Shown: positions 1 to 8,069 of the stretch, piece by piece
Layout: the number at the start of each line of letters is the position of its first letter
Position numbering within the stretch: the stretch's first letter is position 1
Origin: an uncultured Eubacteriales bacterium
GTDB taxonomy: Bacteria; Bacillota; Clostridia; Oscillospirales; Acutalibacteraceae
Assembly (NCBI GenBank): GCA_934464585.1
Contig: CAKSJY010000006.1
Coordinates: 1-64,000 of the forward strand
Length of the DNA: 64,000 nucleotides
Direction: 5' to 3'
Notes under the pieces: model-generated
Databases searched by the model: none
The model's input: the letters and a program-made list of their open reading frames with translations, nothing else
Told to the model about the DNA's origin: nothing
Translations under genes and position numbers: made by a program

Positions 1-449
1 TTTAACGTTGAATTCATATGTGATTTCATTGAAGTTACATCACCTAAAGCAACTTGTAGAGCTGTAAACTCACTACTGCTTTCAATTGCATTATCATTCA
101 TAGATTTCTCCACATATAAATTGAGGCCCTTAATTTTTAATGTTTCTCCGTTTTTAGAAACTACCCTTATTTCCGCATCCCTGTATGTACCATGAGCATT
201 CGACATTTCTGATGTCAGCTCTAATAATACAGTCCCTCTTTCTACATCAAGTATAGTTGCTGAATTGTAGATTTCCTTGCCATCGGGTTTGATTAAATAA
301 ACCTGTACAGACTTATCTGCTAAATTAATATTATTTCCATGATCTGTAAGAGAAATCTCTAAAAATCTAGAATTAACCTCACCCTGAACAGCTTTTACAA
401 AAACATTATTTTTCCCCCATACATCAAGTGTAATCTTTTTTTGAACCAT
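1..449 (-). CDS. Phage/tailocin baseplate upper protein, BppU N-terminal domain (partial)
   Basis: The ATG at 447-449 follows a clear AGGAGG site, and the frame stays open to the left edge, so only the first ~149 residues are present. The translation begins MVQKKITLDVWGKNN and contains the segments LEISLTDHGNNINLADK, VYLIKPDGKEIYN, LLELTSEM and SSSEFTALQVAL. This is the pattern of the N-terminal BppU domain (DUF2479), which sits at the base of receptor-binding structures in phage and phage-tail-like particles. I infer that the missing C-terminus carries a coiled coil or receptor-binding part. Together with the endolysin and holin at 10.6-12.0 kb it suggests prophage or tailocin remnants nearby, but no other tail genes lie inside the window. 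The family call rests on recognition of the pattern, not on a search. Confidence 0.7.
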   Translation of the reverse strand, partial: MVQKKITLDVWGKNNVFVKAVQGEVNSRFLEISLTDHGNNINLADKSVQVYLIKPDGKEIYNSATILDVERGTVLLELTSEMSNAHGTYRDAEIRVVSKNGETLKIKGLNLYVEKSMNDNAIESSSEFTALQVALGDVTSMKSHMNSTL

Positions 450-794
450 TTTTATTTCCTCCTAAATTTATATTTCTCCATAATACAGCAAAAAAACTAT
501 GTTTTTTGCATTTTAGAAGGCAACAAATAGAAAATTATTTTTATTGTTTATTAGAATAGTTAACTCAAATAAATATTTTATATCTAATTTCTGACTCTAT
601 TCCTCACATTATATTCCTCAAACTTCCTATAATTATATGCATCCCACTCAGCAACTATAAAAGATTCAATTTTATTCAGTTGTTTAATTTGAAATTATAT
701 TTATCGATAAACAGATAACCCAACACTATGCGTGGGGTTATCTGCGTTTTTAGTATACACTAATACCACTCTTACAAATAAAACGGGTTTATTT
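450..794. other. Intergenic region without a gene
   Basis: About 345 bases of AT-rich sequence. It holds the ribosome site and presumably the promoter of the baseplate gene, and a hairpin at 713-743. I see no convincing open reading frame or other RNA. Confidence 0.6.
713..743. terminator. Hairpin with flanking A and T tracts, possible bidirectional terminator
   Basis: The arms CAGATAACC and GGTTATCTG enclose a short loop and are followed on the plus strand by GCGTTTTT. It lies just beyond the 3' end of the minus-strand merR gene. The T tract is better in the plus direction, so its use for merR is uncertain. Confidence 0.5.
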
Positions 795-1523
795 TTATTT
801 ATTACAATAAATTTCTATTGCCTTGGCTGAAAAATCTGCAGTTCCAGCTCCTCCAACCTTATCAATATTTTCGGTAAACTCACCACCACTTGCGTACATC
901 TTGCCAAGTTCACTAAGAATTTCATTTGAACAATTATAAAAATGCTCTGAAATGTAATCCTGCAATTTTTTTACTTGAAGTTGTACCTCTTCATCTGCGG
1001 GATCCTTTGATTTCATTTTTCCGAACTCTGCGAAAATTAGCATAAAGTCCTTGAAAATATCCCGCTGATTCTCATTCGTCCAATCTTTTGTTCTTTCCTT
1101 AAACTCTTTATACTCTGGTGTTTGACCCCATCGCTCCTCGGCACGATTCTCATATTCATTAATCTTCTTTGTATCAAATACTGTAAAGTCCATTCCTCTA
1201 ACTCCTAGCAATTTTACTCTTCGAGCGAAATTAATCAAATTATCTAAATGCTCTCTTTTCATTGTTAATAAGTTTATCTGCCCTTCTATCACCTTACTTC
1301 TATCAAAATTAGGTGCATCAAGAATTGACTTAATTTCCTTTAATGAGAACTCCAACTCTTTAAACAGTAAGATCTGTTGAAGTGTATCTAGGGCTATATC
1401 ATCATATAGTCTATATCCAGATTCAGTATAACCGCTTGGCTTTAATAGTCCTATACCATCATAATATTGCAAAGTGCGCACGCTTACCCCTGTTAATTTA
1501 CTTACATCATTTACTGTCATCAT
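795..1523 (-). CDS. MerR-family transcriptional regulator with TipAS-type ligand-binding domain
   Basis: A 242-residue regulator. The N-terminal winged helix (TVNDVSKLTGVSVRTLQYYD) is the MerR DNA-binding signature, followed by a dimerisation helix and a ~120-residue C-terminal part with WGQTPEYKEF and a run of helices, as in the TipAS drug-sensing domain of TipA/Mta/SkgA proteins. These proteins bind hydrophobic or peptide drugs and activate their own and exporter promoters. An upstream TTG at 1578-1580 is in frame but is the -35 box of the promoter; the ATG at 1521-1523 sits behind AGAGGAGAAAG and is the real start. It follows an ABC-2 exporter on the same strand and has its own promoter, so it probably controls the neighbouring resistance-like genes. 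The ligand is unknown. Confidence 0.88.
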   Translation of the reverse strand: MMTVNDVSKLTGVSVRTLQYYDGIGLLKPSGYTESGYRLYDDIALDTLQQILLFKELEFSLKEIKSILDAPNFDRSKVIEGQINLLTMKREHLDNLINFARRVKLLGVRGMDFTVFDTKKINEYENRAEERWGQTPEYKEFKERTKDWTNENQRDIFKDFMLIFAEFGKMKSKDPADEEVQLQVKKLQDYISEHFYNCSNEILSELGKMYASGGEFTENIDKVGGAGTADFSAKAIEIYCNK

Positions 1524-1549
1524 TGGTACTTTCTCCTCTCGATAAGTAC

Positions 1550-1580
1550 ATTCTAAACTATTACGTAACGTAAGAGTCAA
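1550..1580 (-). promoter_or_regulatory. MerR-type promoter with 19-bp spacer and dyad operator
   Basis: On the minus strand a TTGACT -35 box (1575-1580) and a TAGAAT -10 box (1550-1555) are separated by exactly 19 bases. Inside the spacer lies the dyad TTACG-TTA-CGTAA. An overlong spacer carrying a dyad is the classic layout of promoters activated by DNA distortion by MerR proteins, and this operator resembles those of the Mta/TipA group. Autoregulation by the adjacent merR gene is inferred. Confidence 0.85.
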
Positions 1581-1736
1581 TAACTTTTATAAAACTTTAC
1601 ATTATTGAAAATCCATCTACGACTCTGTAACATTATAAAAAATATTTGGCATAATAAACTGTGTAAAAACAATATTAAAATATGAAATTCAAAGCTAATT
1701 ATCATATTTTTCATTGTAATTTTTGTGAATGTATTT

Positions 1737-2468
1737 TTATCCCCTCTTCATCTGTTTTAGAAATGCAAATACCGCAAGCAAGATACCGAGCACCGAATAA
1801 CCGAGTATCCAGTAAATGTGTGATAAAATATCCGTGTAATGACCATTTAATACAGCGCGTTCCAACTCAACCGCATGTAGGAATGGGAGTACATTGGCTA
1901 TTTTCTCAAAAGCATTTCCTACAAGTGCCGGATCAAACCATATACCAGAAAGCCATGCCGTTAGATTTGTTAATAAAGCACCACAGATACCACCGACTTG
2001 CTTTGAATTAAAAATACTACCGCACAAAAGTCCTAACGCAATAAAAAATATTGCAATTGGAATCACATACAACACTGCATAGAGAATTGTAACTGTTAAA
2101 TGTAACCCAAGAAACAACGCAACAATGTAGCATACTAAGCTCTGCACAACAGCAATAGGTAAAATAGGTAGCATATAGCCTAGAATGAAATCAGAAGCGG
2201 TAAGTGGCGTAGTATAAAGACGTTGCAATAAAGCACTTTCCCTATCCTTTGAAATCAGGGTTGCTGCGAATAACGTCATAAAGGATAAACCGAATACAGT
2301 TATACCCGGCGCTAGACTTTCAATTTCAAACAAACTGACAGGAATATTAGCCTGCATTGCAGAAAGTAGGAGTAAAAGTACAATTGGGAATCCAAGTCCA
2401 AAAGCCAAGTTTAGAGGATCACGCAAAATTTCCTTTGCTGTACGTGTTGCAAATGTCAGCATCTTCAT
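1737..2468 (-). CDS. ABC-2 type exporter, permease subunit
   Basis: A 243-residue membrane protein with about six hydrophobic segments and the ABC-2 family pattern: an N-terminal cytoplasmic helix (ATRTAKEILRDPLN), a first membrane span, the segment LISKDRESALLQRLYTTPL characteristic of drug or lipid exporters of the DrrB/YhfI type, and a C-terminal span ending in a positively charged tail. Its start codon overlaps the stop of the ATPase gene by four bases, so the two are translationally coupled. The partner ATPase is at 2465-3193. Substrate is not predictable; the MerR and acetyltransferase neighbours suggest an antibiotic or toxic peptide. Confidence 0.88.
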   Translation of the reverse strand: MKMLTFATRTAKEILRDPLNLAFGLGFPIVLLLLLSAMQANIPVSLFEIESLAPGITVFGLSFMTLFAATLISKDRESALLQRLYTTPLTASDFILGYMLPILPIAVVQSLVCYIVALFLGLHLTVTILYAVLYVIPIAIFFIALGLLCGSIFNSKQVGGICGALLTNLTAWLSGIWFDPALVGNAFEKIANVLPFLHAVELERAVLNGHYTDILSHIYWILGYSVLGILLAVFAFLKQMKRG

Positions 2469-3193
2469 TTAGATTTCCCCCTTACCACAGCAACAAATGC
2501 ATCCTCAAACTTTTCCTTATCTGTTGCCGTTTTGATCTCGTCTGCCGTACCAAGCATAAGCAATCGTCCATCTTTCATAATGCCAATGCGGTCCGAAAGT
2601 TCTTCAGCTTCCTCCATATAGTGCGTTGTTAAAATTATGGTAATACGACTCTTCAGCGAACGAATAGTATCCCACAACTCCGCTCGAGCGATTACATCTA
2701 GTCCCAGCGTAGGTTCATCAAGGAAAAGAATTTTAGGATCACTAATCAACGCCATAGCTATACTAAGTCGTCGCTGCCAGCCGCCTGATAGTTTGCATGC
2801 CCTTTTTTCAAGCACTGTATCTAAACCAAACGTATCTGAAAGTTCCTCTACCTTCTTTTCACGAAGTCCTTTTGAAAAGCTATGAATACCACACATAAGT
2901 TCCAAATTTTCCTTGACTGTCAAATTTGGAGCAATCGCCGTTTCCTGCGGTGACACACCAATCATTTCCTTAATTTCTGTACGATTAGACAGAATGCTTT
3001 TTCCATTCAAAATTGCATCACCACTTGTTGGTAGCAACAGACCGGAAAGCACTTTAATTGTAGTAGTTTTCCCAGCACCATTAACACCCAGCAACGCAAA
3101 AAGCTCTCCCTTTTTTATTGCCAGATCAAGTCGGTCAACTGCTGTTAAATCCTTAAATTTTTTCGTAAGTTGTTTTGTAATAATTGCGTCCAT
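2465..3193 (-). CDS. ABC-2 type exporter, ATP-binding subunit
   Basis: A 242-residue ATPase of the DrrA/CcmA class. Walker A GVNGAGKT is at residues 36-43, the signature appears as LSGGWQRR near 135 (Trp in place of the usual Gln or Glu after LSGG), Walker B KILFLDEP near 154-161 and the switch histidine in LTTHYMEEAEEL near 191. The start lies behind a good GGAGGAAT site. It pairs with the overlapping permease, and the acetyltransferase gene ends 50 bases upstream, so the three are probably one transcript. Role in drug export is inferred from neighbours. Confidence 0.92.
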   Translation of the reverse strand: MDAIITKQLTKKFKDLTAVDRLDLAIKKGELFALLGVNGAGKTTTIKVLSGLLLPTSGDAILNGKSILSNRTEIKEMIGVSPQETAIAPNLTVKENLELMCGIHSFSKGLREKKVEELSDTFGLDTVLEKRACKLSGGWQRRLSIAMALISDPKILFLDEPTLGLDVIARAELWDTIRSLKSRITIILTTHYMEEAEELSDRIGIMKDGRLLMLGTADEIKTATDKEKFEDAFVAVVRGKSK

Positions 3194-3243
3194 GGATTAT
3201 TCCTCCAAAGTATGAATAAAATTACTCACTTAAACATCACAAA

Positions 3244-3873
3244 TTATTTTAAGTTATTAATGTTTCCTAATTGAATCGCACCAATATTACGCTTAATTTT
3301 TCTCTTAGGCCAATCCCACCATTTAAGTCTTAATAATTCTGAAATTACATCATCTGAAAATCTCTTTCTTATTGGTTTTGCCGGTATACCTCCAACAATT
3401 GTATAGTGAGGTACATCTTTAGTAACAACTGCTCTTGTCCCAATAATTGCACCATCACCGATTGTCACACCAGACAAAATTACAGCCTCAAATCCAATCC
3501 AAACATCATTACCAATTACAATACTACCTTTATTATCCCATGCACTCGTAATATTTTTTACATTCAAATCCCATTCCTCAAAAAATATTGGAAATGGATA
3601 TGTTGAAAGCGAATCCACCTTATGATTTGCACTTGTAAAAAGGAACCTTGCCCCACAAGCAATTGAGCAAAATTTACCTATTTTTAATTTATCGCCATTA
3701 ATTGGATAATGGTATAATACATTATTCCTCTCAAAACCACGTGGATCATTTACAAAGTCATTATACATTGTATAGTCACCAACTTCAATGTTTGGATCTT
3801 TAATTACATTTTTCAAATAGACTGTTTGATTATCACCTGTGCGTGGATATATACCTTTCTCCGATATAGTCAT
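3244..3873 (-). CDS. Xenobiotic acetyltransferase, Vat/CatB hexapeptide-repeat family
   Basis: A 209-residue left-handed beta-helix protein. Family marks are YNDF near residue 37, YHYP near 54-57, KIGKFCSIA near 64-72, the catalytic histidine in SANHKVDS (His84), TYPFPIFFEEW, and imperfect hexapeptide repeats IVIGNDVWIG, AVILSGVTIGDGAIIG ending in VGGIPAKPIRKRF. Enzymes of this family transfer acetyl from acetyl-CoA to a hydroxyl of streptogramin A (Vat) or chloramphenicol (CatB-type). Length fits the family. A GGAGG site precedes the ATG. It lies directly upstream of the ABC exporter and near the TipAS-MerR regulator, giving a modification-plus-export pair. Which drug it modifies, or whether it is a housekeeping relative, cannot be told from sequence. 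Confidence 0.88.
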   Translation of the reverse strand: MTISEKGIYPRTGDNQTVYLKNVIKDPNIEVGDYTMYNDFVNDPRGFERNNVLYHYPINGDKLKIGKFCSIACGARFLFTSANHKVDSLSTYPFPIFFEEWDLNVKNITSAWDNKGSIVIGNDVWIGFEAVILSGVTIGDGAIIGTRAVVTKDVPHYTIVGGIPAKPIRKRFSDDVISELLRLKWWDWPKRKIKRNIGAIQLGNINNLK

Positions 3874-3984
3874 TTAAAATCCTCCATATTTTAGCATTTA
3901 TTACACGACTATACCGGTTACTACAATACAACGTTTCACCTTTTCATCTCCACCTTTCTTAATTAAAAGTGTATTATTCTGGTA

Positions 3985-4404
3985 TTATCTACCCCGATGT
4001 TTTTCTTTTTTTCTTTGCCTTTTCAACCGGAATATACGTTCTGCTTCGGCCTTTTTCCTTTCTTTACCTTTTAATTTACATGCCTGTTTATTCTTCTCAT
4101 ATTGAAGCTTAAGAGCCTTTTGAGACTTTGTTCCTACCCCAATATTCTGTAGCTGTTTTTTTGCCTCACGCTGCATTCTCTTCGGATTCTTCTTTATTTC
4201 CTTCGTAACAGCTACCACAGTTTCTGAACTAAATTGTAAATTATAGTAATTACTCAATATAAATGCATACACTTCATAATCCTTCGGTTCAGCACCAAAT
4301 GTCACCTTTGCTACAGATACCCTACTTTCCTTAAATTGCTCAAAAACACCTACCCAAAATGGTTCTTCAAAATACACTGTCAGTTTGCCACTTACTTTAT
4401 TCAT
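3985..4404 (-). CDS. yjdF: YjdF family protein (DUF2992)
   Basis: A 139-residue protein with the YjdF pattern: an N-terminal part beginning SGKLTVYFEEPFWVGVFE, followed by VTFGAEPKDYEVYAFIL, and a very basic C-terminal half (KKNPKRMQREAKKQ, then KLKGKERKKAEAERIFRLK). Function of the family is unknown; in many Firmicutes it is controlled by the yjdF RNA, which senses azaaromatic compounds, so a role in handling toxic heteroaromatics is assumed. That RNA is present immediately upstream here, which supports the assignment. Start at 4402-4404 follows AAGGAGGG. Confidence 0.92.
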   Translation of the reverse strand: MNKVSGKLTVYFEEPFWVGVFEQFKESRVSVAKVTFGAEPKDYEVYAFILSNYYNLQFSSETVVAVTKEIKKNPKRMQREAKKQLQNIGVGTKSQKALKLQYEKNKQACKLKGKERKKAEAERIFRLKRQRKKEKHRGR

Positions 4405-4431
4405 GACAATCCCTCCTTAATAATAGATTGT

Positions 4432-4550
4432 TAAACAAAGAACGGACAACCCGGAGGGGCAGGTTACTTACCACAGATTTTTCTGTGACGGCCGGGCTAC
4501 CTACCGGCTCTAGTGTATCTATCGATACACATTGCGTTTTTATCTTTGCT
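4432..4550 (-). ncRNA. yjdF RNA motif (azaaromatic riboswitch)
   Basis: The leader of yjdF on the minus strand is GC-rich and strongly structured within an AT-rich region. Reading toward the gene it shows a hairpin GTGTATCGATAGATACAC, paired arms AGCCGG / CCCGGC, a hairpin CACAGAAAAATCTGTG, and a final segment GTAACCTGCCCC / GGGTTGTCC ending about 30 bases before the start codon. Position directly before a yjdF gene and the overall shape match the known yjdF riboswitch class, which binds many azaaromatic molecules. Boundaries are approximate and were not tested against the covariance model. Confidence 0.85.
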
Positions 4551-4560
4551 GTTTTTGTAT

Positions 4561-5089
4561 AATCAAGCTAATAGCTTAATCAGCACTTTTTAATATTATA
4601 CTTTAACACTTCAATTCTGCATCATATATTAATCAACTTCTGTTTGCATAGTATATACTTTAACATATTTCTATACTATTTTCTATTATTCATCCCCCTT
4701 CACTCACTAATTGAAATAAATCTCGTTTTAATAAAATTTATTATAACTGACTCACAGGTATTTCTCAACCACCTTCTACCAAAACTTACATCTTATTTAT
4801 AAAAGTTTTTAAATTTAACCTATTTAAAGGTACCCTTTCACTTAACTACTAGTACCATTATTATAGCAACCCTTCCTCCATCATCAAACCTTTATATATA
4901 CCTAACTTTAGTAATCACACTGCACTTCTTTATTATTGTTATAAACCTACCCACTTGCTCATACCTTTAAACTATATCAGACACCAACTGTATTTTTTAT
5001 AAATTTGCAGTAAAACTCCGCTATATCAATCAGTCAACAAAACAAAACTTGATTCAAGATAAATATAAAAAATATATCACGATAATCAC
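4561..5089. other. Long AT-rich intergenic region without a gene
   Basis: Roughly 530 bases between the divergent yjdF and Ntn-hydrolase genes. A TATAAT at 4595-4600 on the minus strand could be the -10 of the yjdF leader. The rest contains no credible open reading frame, RNA or repeat that I can see. Confidence 0.6.
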
Positions 5090-5119
5090 TTGCAAAAAAT
5101 AAGTAAAAAATGGTATAAT
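5090..5119 (+). promoter_or_regulatory. Sigma-A type promoter for the Ntn-hydrolase gene
   Basis: TTGCAA at 5090-5095 and TATAAT at 5114-5119 are 18 bases apart, about 78 bases before the chosen start codon. Confidence 0.7.
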
Positions 5120-5196
5120 TTATATAATAAAATCAAAAGAGGAAAAAATTAGTTTTTGTGCATACAGAAAAATTTATTTATGAACGGAGGCTTTTT

Positions 5197-6288
5197 ATGA
5201 GTAAAGTTTTAAAAAGAGTACTGGTCGCAATTTTAGCTGTTATTTCCTTTATTGTTATTGCATTTATTGTCTTATATTTTTCAAGGTTTCAGACAATAGA
5301 AACCATAGAAAAACTGACAAATTACGAAGAGTATAATATTTATAAAATGAACGTAATGTATGATTATAATCTTGACAAAGTCATAGATCATGGTATCACA
5401 GACACCCAAAGCATGATAAACAGTGTGGTTAAAGAATCTCTTCCTTATTTACCTGTAAAAATAAAAGTACCAAGCTTTGGATGTAGTGCTTTTAGTGTGC
5501 AAGATACCAACGGAGACTCCCTTATGGGAAGAAACTACGATTTCAAATATAACACCTCTGCGCTTATGGTGTATTGCAAACCTAAAGGTGGATATAAATC
5601 TGTAGCATTTGCTGCTCTTAACAACATATCTGCAGATGATCCTGAAGCAGGTCTAAAAAAGAAGATGGCATGCCTTACTGCTCCTTTTATATGTCTTGAC
5701 GGTATGAATGAAAAAGGAGTATCGATGGCAGTTTTAACACTTGATTCCGAACCAACATATCAGCAAACAGGAAAGCCTGTTATAGCGACATCTCTTGCTA
5801 TAAGGCTCGTACTTGATAATGCAGCTTCTACCGATGAGGCAATCGAATTGCTTAGCAAATACGATATGCTCGCTGTAAATGGACGTGACTATCATTTTTA
5901 CATAACAGATGCATCCGGAGACAGCCGTGTGGTAGAATACGACTGCAACAGCGGAATTAGAGAAACAGTTGTTACCCCTTCAAGGTCTGTTACAAATTTC
6001 TTTATTATGTATAAAGACTTAGTACTTCCAAACCAACATAATGATCCTTATGGCCACGGAAAGGAACGTTACGATAGTATGGAAGCTATCTTTGATGCTA
6101 ACGAAGAAAACATTACCAAAGACATCGCATGGGAAGCACTTAAGGCTTCTTCACAAGCACCAAAAGAGGGCGATGTAACAAGTAATACACAATGGTCTAT
6201 ACTTTATGATAATACAACTCGTACAGCGGATATCGTGTTACGCAGAGATTGGAATTCACCTGTAAGCTTTAACGTAAGTGATAACTAA
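5197..6288 (+). CDS. Membrane-anchored Ntn hydrolase, choloylglycine hydrolase / acyl-CoA:6-APA acyltransferase superfamily
   Basis: A 363-residue protein counted from the ATG at 5197, which is preceded by CGGAGG; a GTG at 5158 is in frame but lacks a ribosome site. Residues ~7-30 form one membrane anchor, so the enzyme domain should face outside. The family motif is FGCSAFSVQDTNGD followed by LMGRNYDF: Cys96 would be the N-terminal nucleophile released by cleavage after Gly, and Arg112/Asn113/Asp115 match conserved active-site positions. Further motifs LDGMNEKGVSMAV and NTQWSILYDNTTRT agree with linear amide C-N hydrolases. Such enzymes cut or transfer amide-linked acyl groups (bile salts, penicillins, N-acyl amino acids). 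Unlike bile salt hydrolases the nucleophile is internal. Substrate unknown. Confidence 0.82.
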   Translation: MSKVLKRVLVAILAVISFIVIAFIVLYFSRFQTIETIEKLTNYEEYNIYKMNVMYDYNLDKVIDHGITDTQSMINSVVKESLPYLPVKIKVPSFGCSAFSVQDTNGDSLMGRNYDFKYNTSALMVYCKPKGGYKSVAFAALNNISADDPEAGLKKKMACLTAPFICLDGMNEKGVSMAVLTLDSEPTYQQTGKPVIATSLAIRLVLDNAASTDEAIELLSKYDMLAVNGRDYHFYITDASGDSRVVEYDCNSGIRETVVTPSRSVTNFFIMYKDLVLPNQHNDPYGHGKERYDSMEAIFDANEENITKDIAWEALKASSQAPKEGDVTSNTQWSILYDNTTRTADIVLRRDWNSPVSFNVSDN

Positions 6289-6307
6289 AAGTCGTTTGAA
6301 ATATAAG

Positions 6308-6341
6308 GCCCCTATAGAACTTTTTCTATAGGGGCTTTCTT
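6308..6341 (+). terminator. Rho-independent terminator after the Ntn-hydrolase gene
   Basis: GCCCCTATAGAA pairs with TTCTATAGGGGC and is followed by TTTCTT. Confidence 0.9.
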
Positions 6342-6361
6342 ATACCTTTTAATAGTTCCAC

Positions 6362-6390
6362 TTGCATACTTTCACTTTATGTGTTATAAT
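6362..6390 (+). promoter_or_regulatory. Sigma-A type promoter for the HD-domain gene leader
   Basis: TTGCAT (6362-6367) and TATAAT (6385-6390) with a 17-base spacer, about 230 bases before the HD gene. Confidence 0.75.
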
Positions 6391-6397
6391 AATAAAA

Positions 6398-6565
6398 TTC
6401 GTTTATTGATCAAAGGCAAATACATATGGTTATGATCATGGATGTAGCTTCAAACTCAAACTACAACTTCCTTATAACCAACAAAGTAAATTGAAAACTT
6501 AATGCGCAAATGCGTTTTAGAATTTTTCTTTTTAAAAGCTCTGTCATGTATGTCAGGGCTTTATT
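6398..6565 (+). ncRNA. Candidate structured leader or small RNA upstream of the HD gene
   Basis: Downstream of the promoter at 6362-6390 a nested stem is visible: TGGTTAT (6427-6433) pairs with ATAACCA (6474-6480), and inside it TGTAG (6443-6447) pairs with CTACA (6461-6465). A terminator-like hairpin AAAGCTCTG / CAGGGCTTT follows at 6535-6562. The element could be a small RNA or an attenuated leader. I do not recognise the class, and the T tract after the hairpin is weak. Confidence 0.4.
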
Positions 6566-6622
6566 TGTCTGTGTAATCAATAAATAAAAACAAATCTTAG
6601 TTTCATGGAGGAAAACCAACAC

Positions 6623-7321
6623 ATGTTAGAAACAGTAAAACAAAAGGCATTTGAAATATTGCAAAGCGACAATTCCGGGCATGGAATAGAGCATATTAAC
6701 AGGGTTTTAGAATTATCCTTAAAATTTGCTGATAAAGAAAATGCCAATAAAGACATAGTTTCTTTAATTGCTCTATTGCATGATGTAGATGATTATAAAT
6801 TGTTTGGAGCTGAAAACTCAAAGCAATTGACAAATGCTAGAAATATTCTATCGAGTTGCAATGTAAATGAAGAAATACAAAATCAAGTTTTAGAAGAAAT
6901 TAGCCGTATTGGATACAGCAAAATCTTAAAAGGAGAAGCTAGACCTCAAACAATTGAAGGGCAAATCGTGTCTGATGCAGATATGTGCGATTCACTTGGT
7001 GTAAATGGTGTAATAAGAACATATACATACAGCATGAAACACGGAAACCCCTTCTTCGACAGAAAATATTTCCCGATCGAAGACATTAATGCTGAAGAAT
7101 ATACCAAAGAATGCGTTAATACCAGCGTATGCCATATATTTGAGAAAATATTGAAACTCAAAAACCTAATGATGACTAATTCTGGCAAAAAAGAAGCTGA
7201 AAGTAGGCATCAAATTGTTGTAGACATGCTATATCACCTATTCGAAGAAGAGAACGCTCCTGAATGGACTGAATATTTAGATAAATACCTACAACAAAAC
7301 AAAAATCAAGCCGCATTATAA
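6623..7321 (+). CDS. HD-domain metal-dependent phosphohydrolase
   Basis: About 232 residues from the ATG at 6623. The first in-frame ATG at 6605 overlaps the GGAGG at 6607-6611, which is the ribosome site for the later start. The HD signature is spread as GHGIEHINRVLELS (first His), ALLHDVDDYKLFG (His-Asp pair) and IVSDADMCDSLG (last Asp), the order found in small uncharacterised HD hydrolases of the YedJ/YpgQ kind, which act on nucleotides or related phosphates. The C-terminal half is helical and charged. Transcribed alone from the promoter at 6362-6390; substrate unknown. Confidence 0.82.
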   Translation: MLETVKQKAFEILQSDNSGHGIEHINRVLELSLKFADKENANKDIVSLIALLHDVDDYKLFGAENSKQLTNARNILSSCNVNEEIQNQVLEEISRIGYSKILKGEARPQTIEGQIVSDADMCDSLGVNGVIRTYTYSMKHGNPFFDRKYFPIEDINAEEYTKECVNTSVCHIFEKILKLKNLMMTNSGKKEAESRHQIVVDMLYHLFEEENAPEWTEYLDKYLQQNKNQAAL

Positions 7322-7404
7322 AGATATCCTTTTACTGTAAATATTTAACTCTGTGTTGAGTATATTCCAATTCATTTTACTAATAGAAAAAGGAGGTAAT
7401 ATCC

Positions 7405-7977
7405 ATGCAAAACTCTTGGGAAGAATTAAAGAAAAAATGCCTCGAATGTCATAGATGCGATCTATGCGAGACAAGGCATAATGTCGTGTTTGGTGTTGGT
7501 AATCCAAATGCAGAGGTCGTATTCATCGGCGAAGGACCGGGAGAAAACGAGGATTTGCAAGGCGAGCCATTTGTTGGTAGAGGCGGTATGTTACTAGAAA
7601 AAATGTTGAATGCGGTAGACCTATACCGTTCAAAAAATATATACATAGCAAATACCGTAAAATGTCGCCCACCAAAAAACAGAGATCCACTACCTCAGGA
7701 AAAAGAGGCCTGTTCTGTTTGGATTAATGAGCAGCTACGCTTGATAAAGCCTAAAATCATAGTCTGTCTAGGCAGAATTTCAGCGATGGAATTTATAAAG
7801 CCAGACATCAAGATAACCAAAGAACACGGCATATTCTTTAAAAAAGGCGATACTCTTTTAATGGGTACATTGCACCCGGCAGCATTGTTGCGAAATCCAC
7901 GCAACAAGCCTGAAGCGTTTAGCGACTTCTTAAAGCTACGCGATAAAATAAAGCAAGTATGCGAACATACTTATTAG
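7405..7977 (+). CDS. Uracil-DNA glycosylase, family 4 (iron-sulfur type)
   Basis: A 190-residue enzyme that removes uracil from DNA as the first step of base excision repair. Visible features are the iron-sulfur cysteines Cys15 and Cys18 (CHRC), Cys87 ([11 protein letters not shown]) and Cys103, the active-site loop [10 protein letters not shown] at 42-51, FVGRGG near 56-61 and the [12 protein letters not shown] motif near 154. Order and spacing match family 4 enzymes of bacteria and archaea. AAAGGAGG precedes the ATG. It is a single gene ending at the terminator shared with RCC1 cassette 1. Confidence 0.93.
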   Translation: MQNSWEELKKKCLECHRCDLCETRHNVVFGVGNPNAEVVFIGEGPGENEDLQGEPFVGRGGMLLEKMLNAVDLYRSKNIYIANTVKCRPPKNRDPLPQEKEACSVWINEQLRLIKPKIIVCLGRISAMEFIKPDIKITKEHGIFFKKGDTLLMGTLHPAALLRNPRNKPEAFSDFLKLRDKIKQVCEHTY

Positions 7978-8000
7978 TCATGTTTTATAACTAAACATAG

Positions 8001-8038
8001 AAGTCCCACCCTGCAAATTAATGCAAGGCGGGACTTTT
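8001..8038. terminator. Bidirectional terminator, downstream end of RCC1 cassette 1
   Basis: AAGTCCC...GGGACTT with inner TGCA pairing, A-rich on one side and TTTT on the other. Near-identical hairpins follow the other two RCC1 genes at 18282 and 47682. Confidence 0.9.
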
Positions 8039-8069
8039 CATATATATTAATTGTTTGATTATTTTAAGC

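Noticed and set aside
1575..1580. TTG at the 5' end of the merR open frame as start codon
   Set aside because: It is the -35 box of the MerR promoter; the ATG at 1521-1523 has a strong ribosome site.
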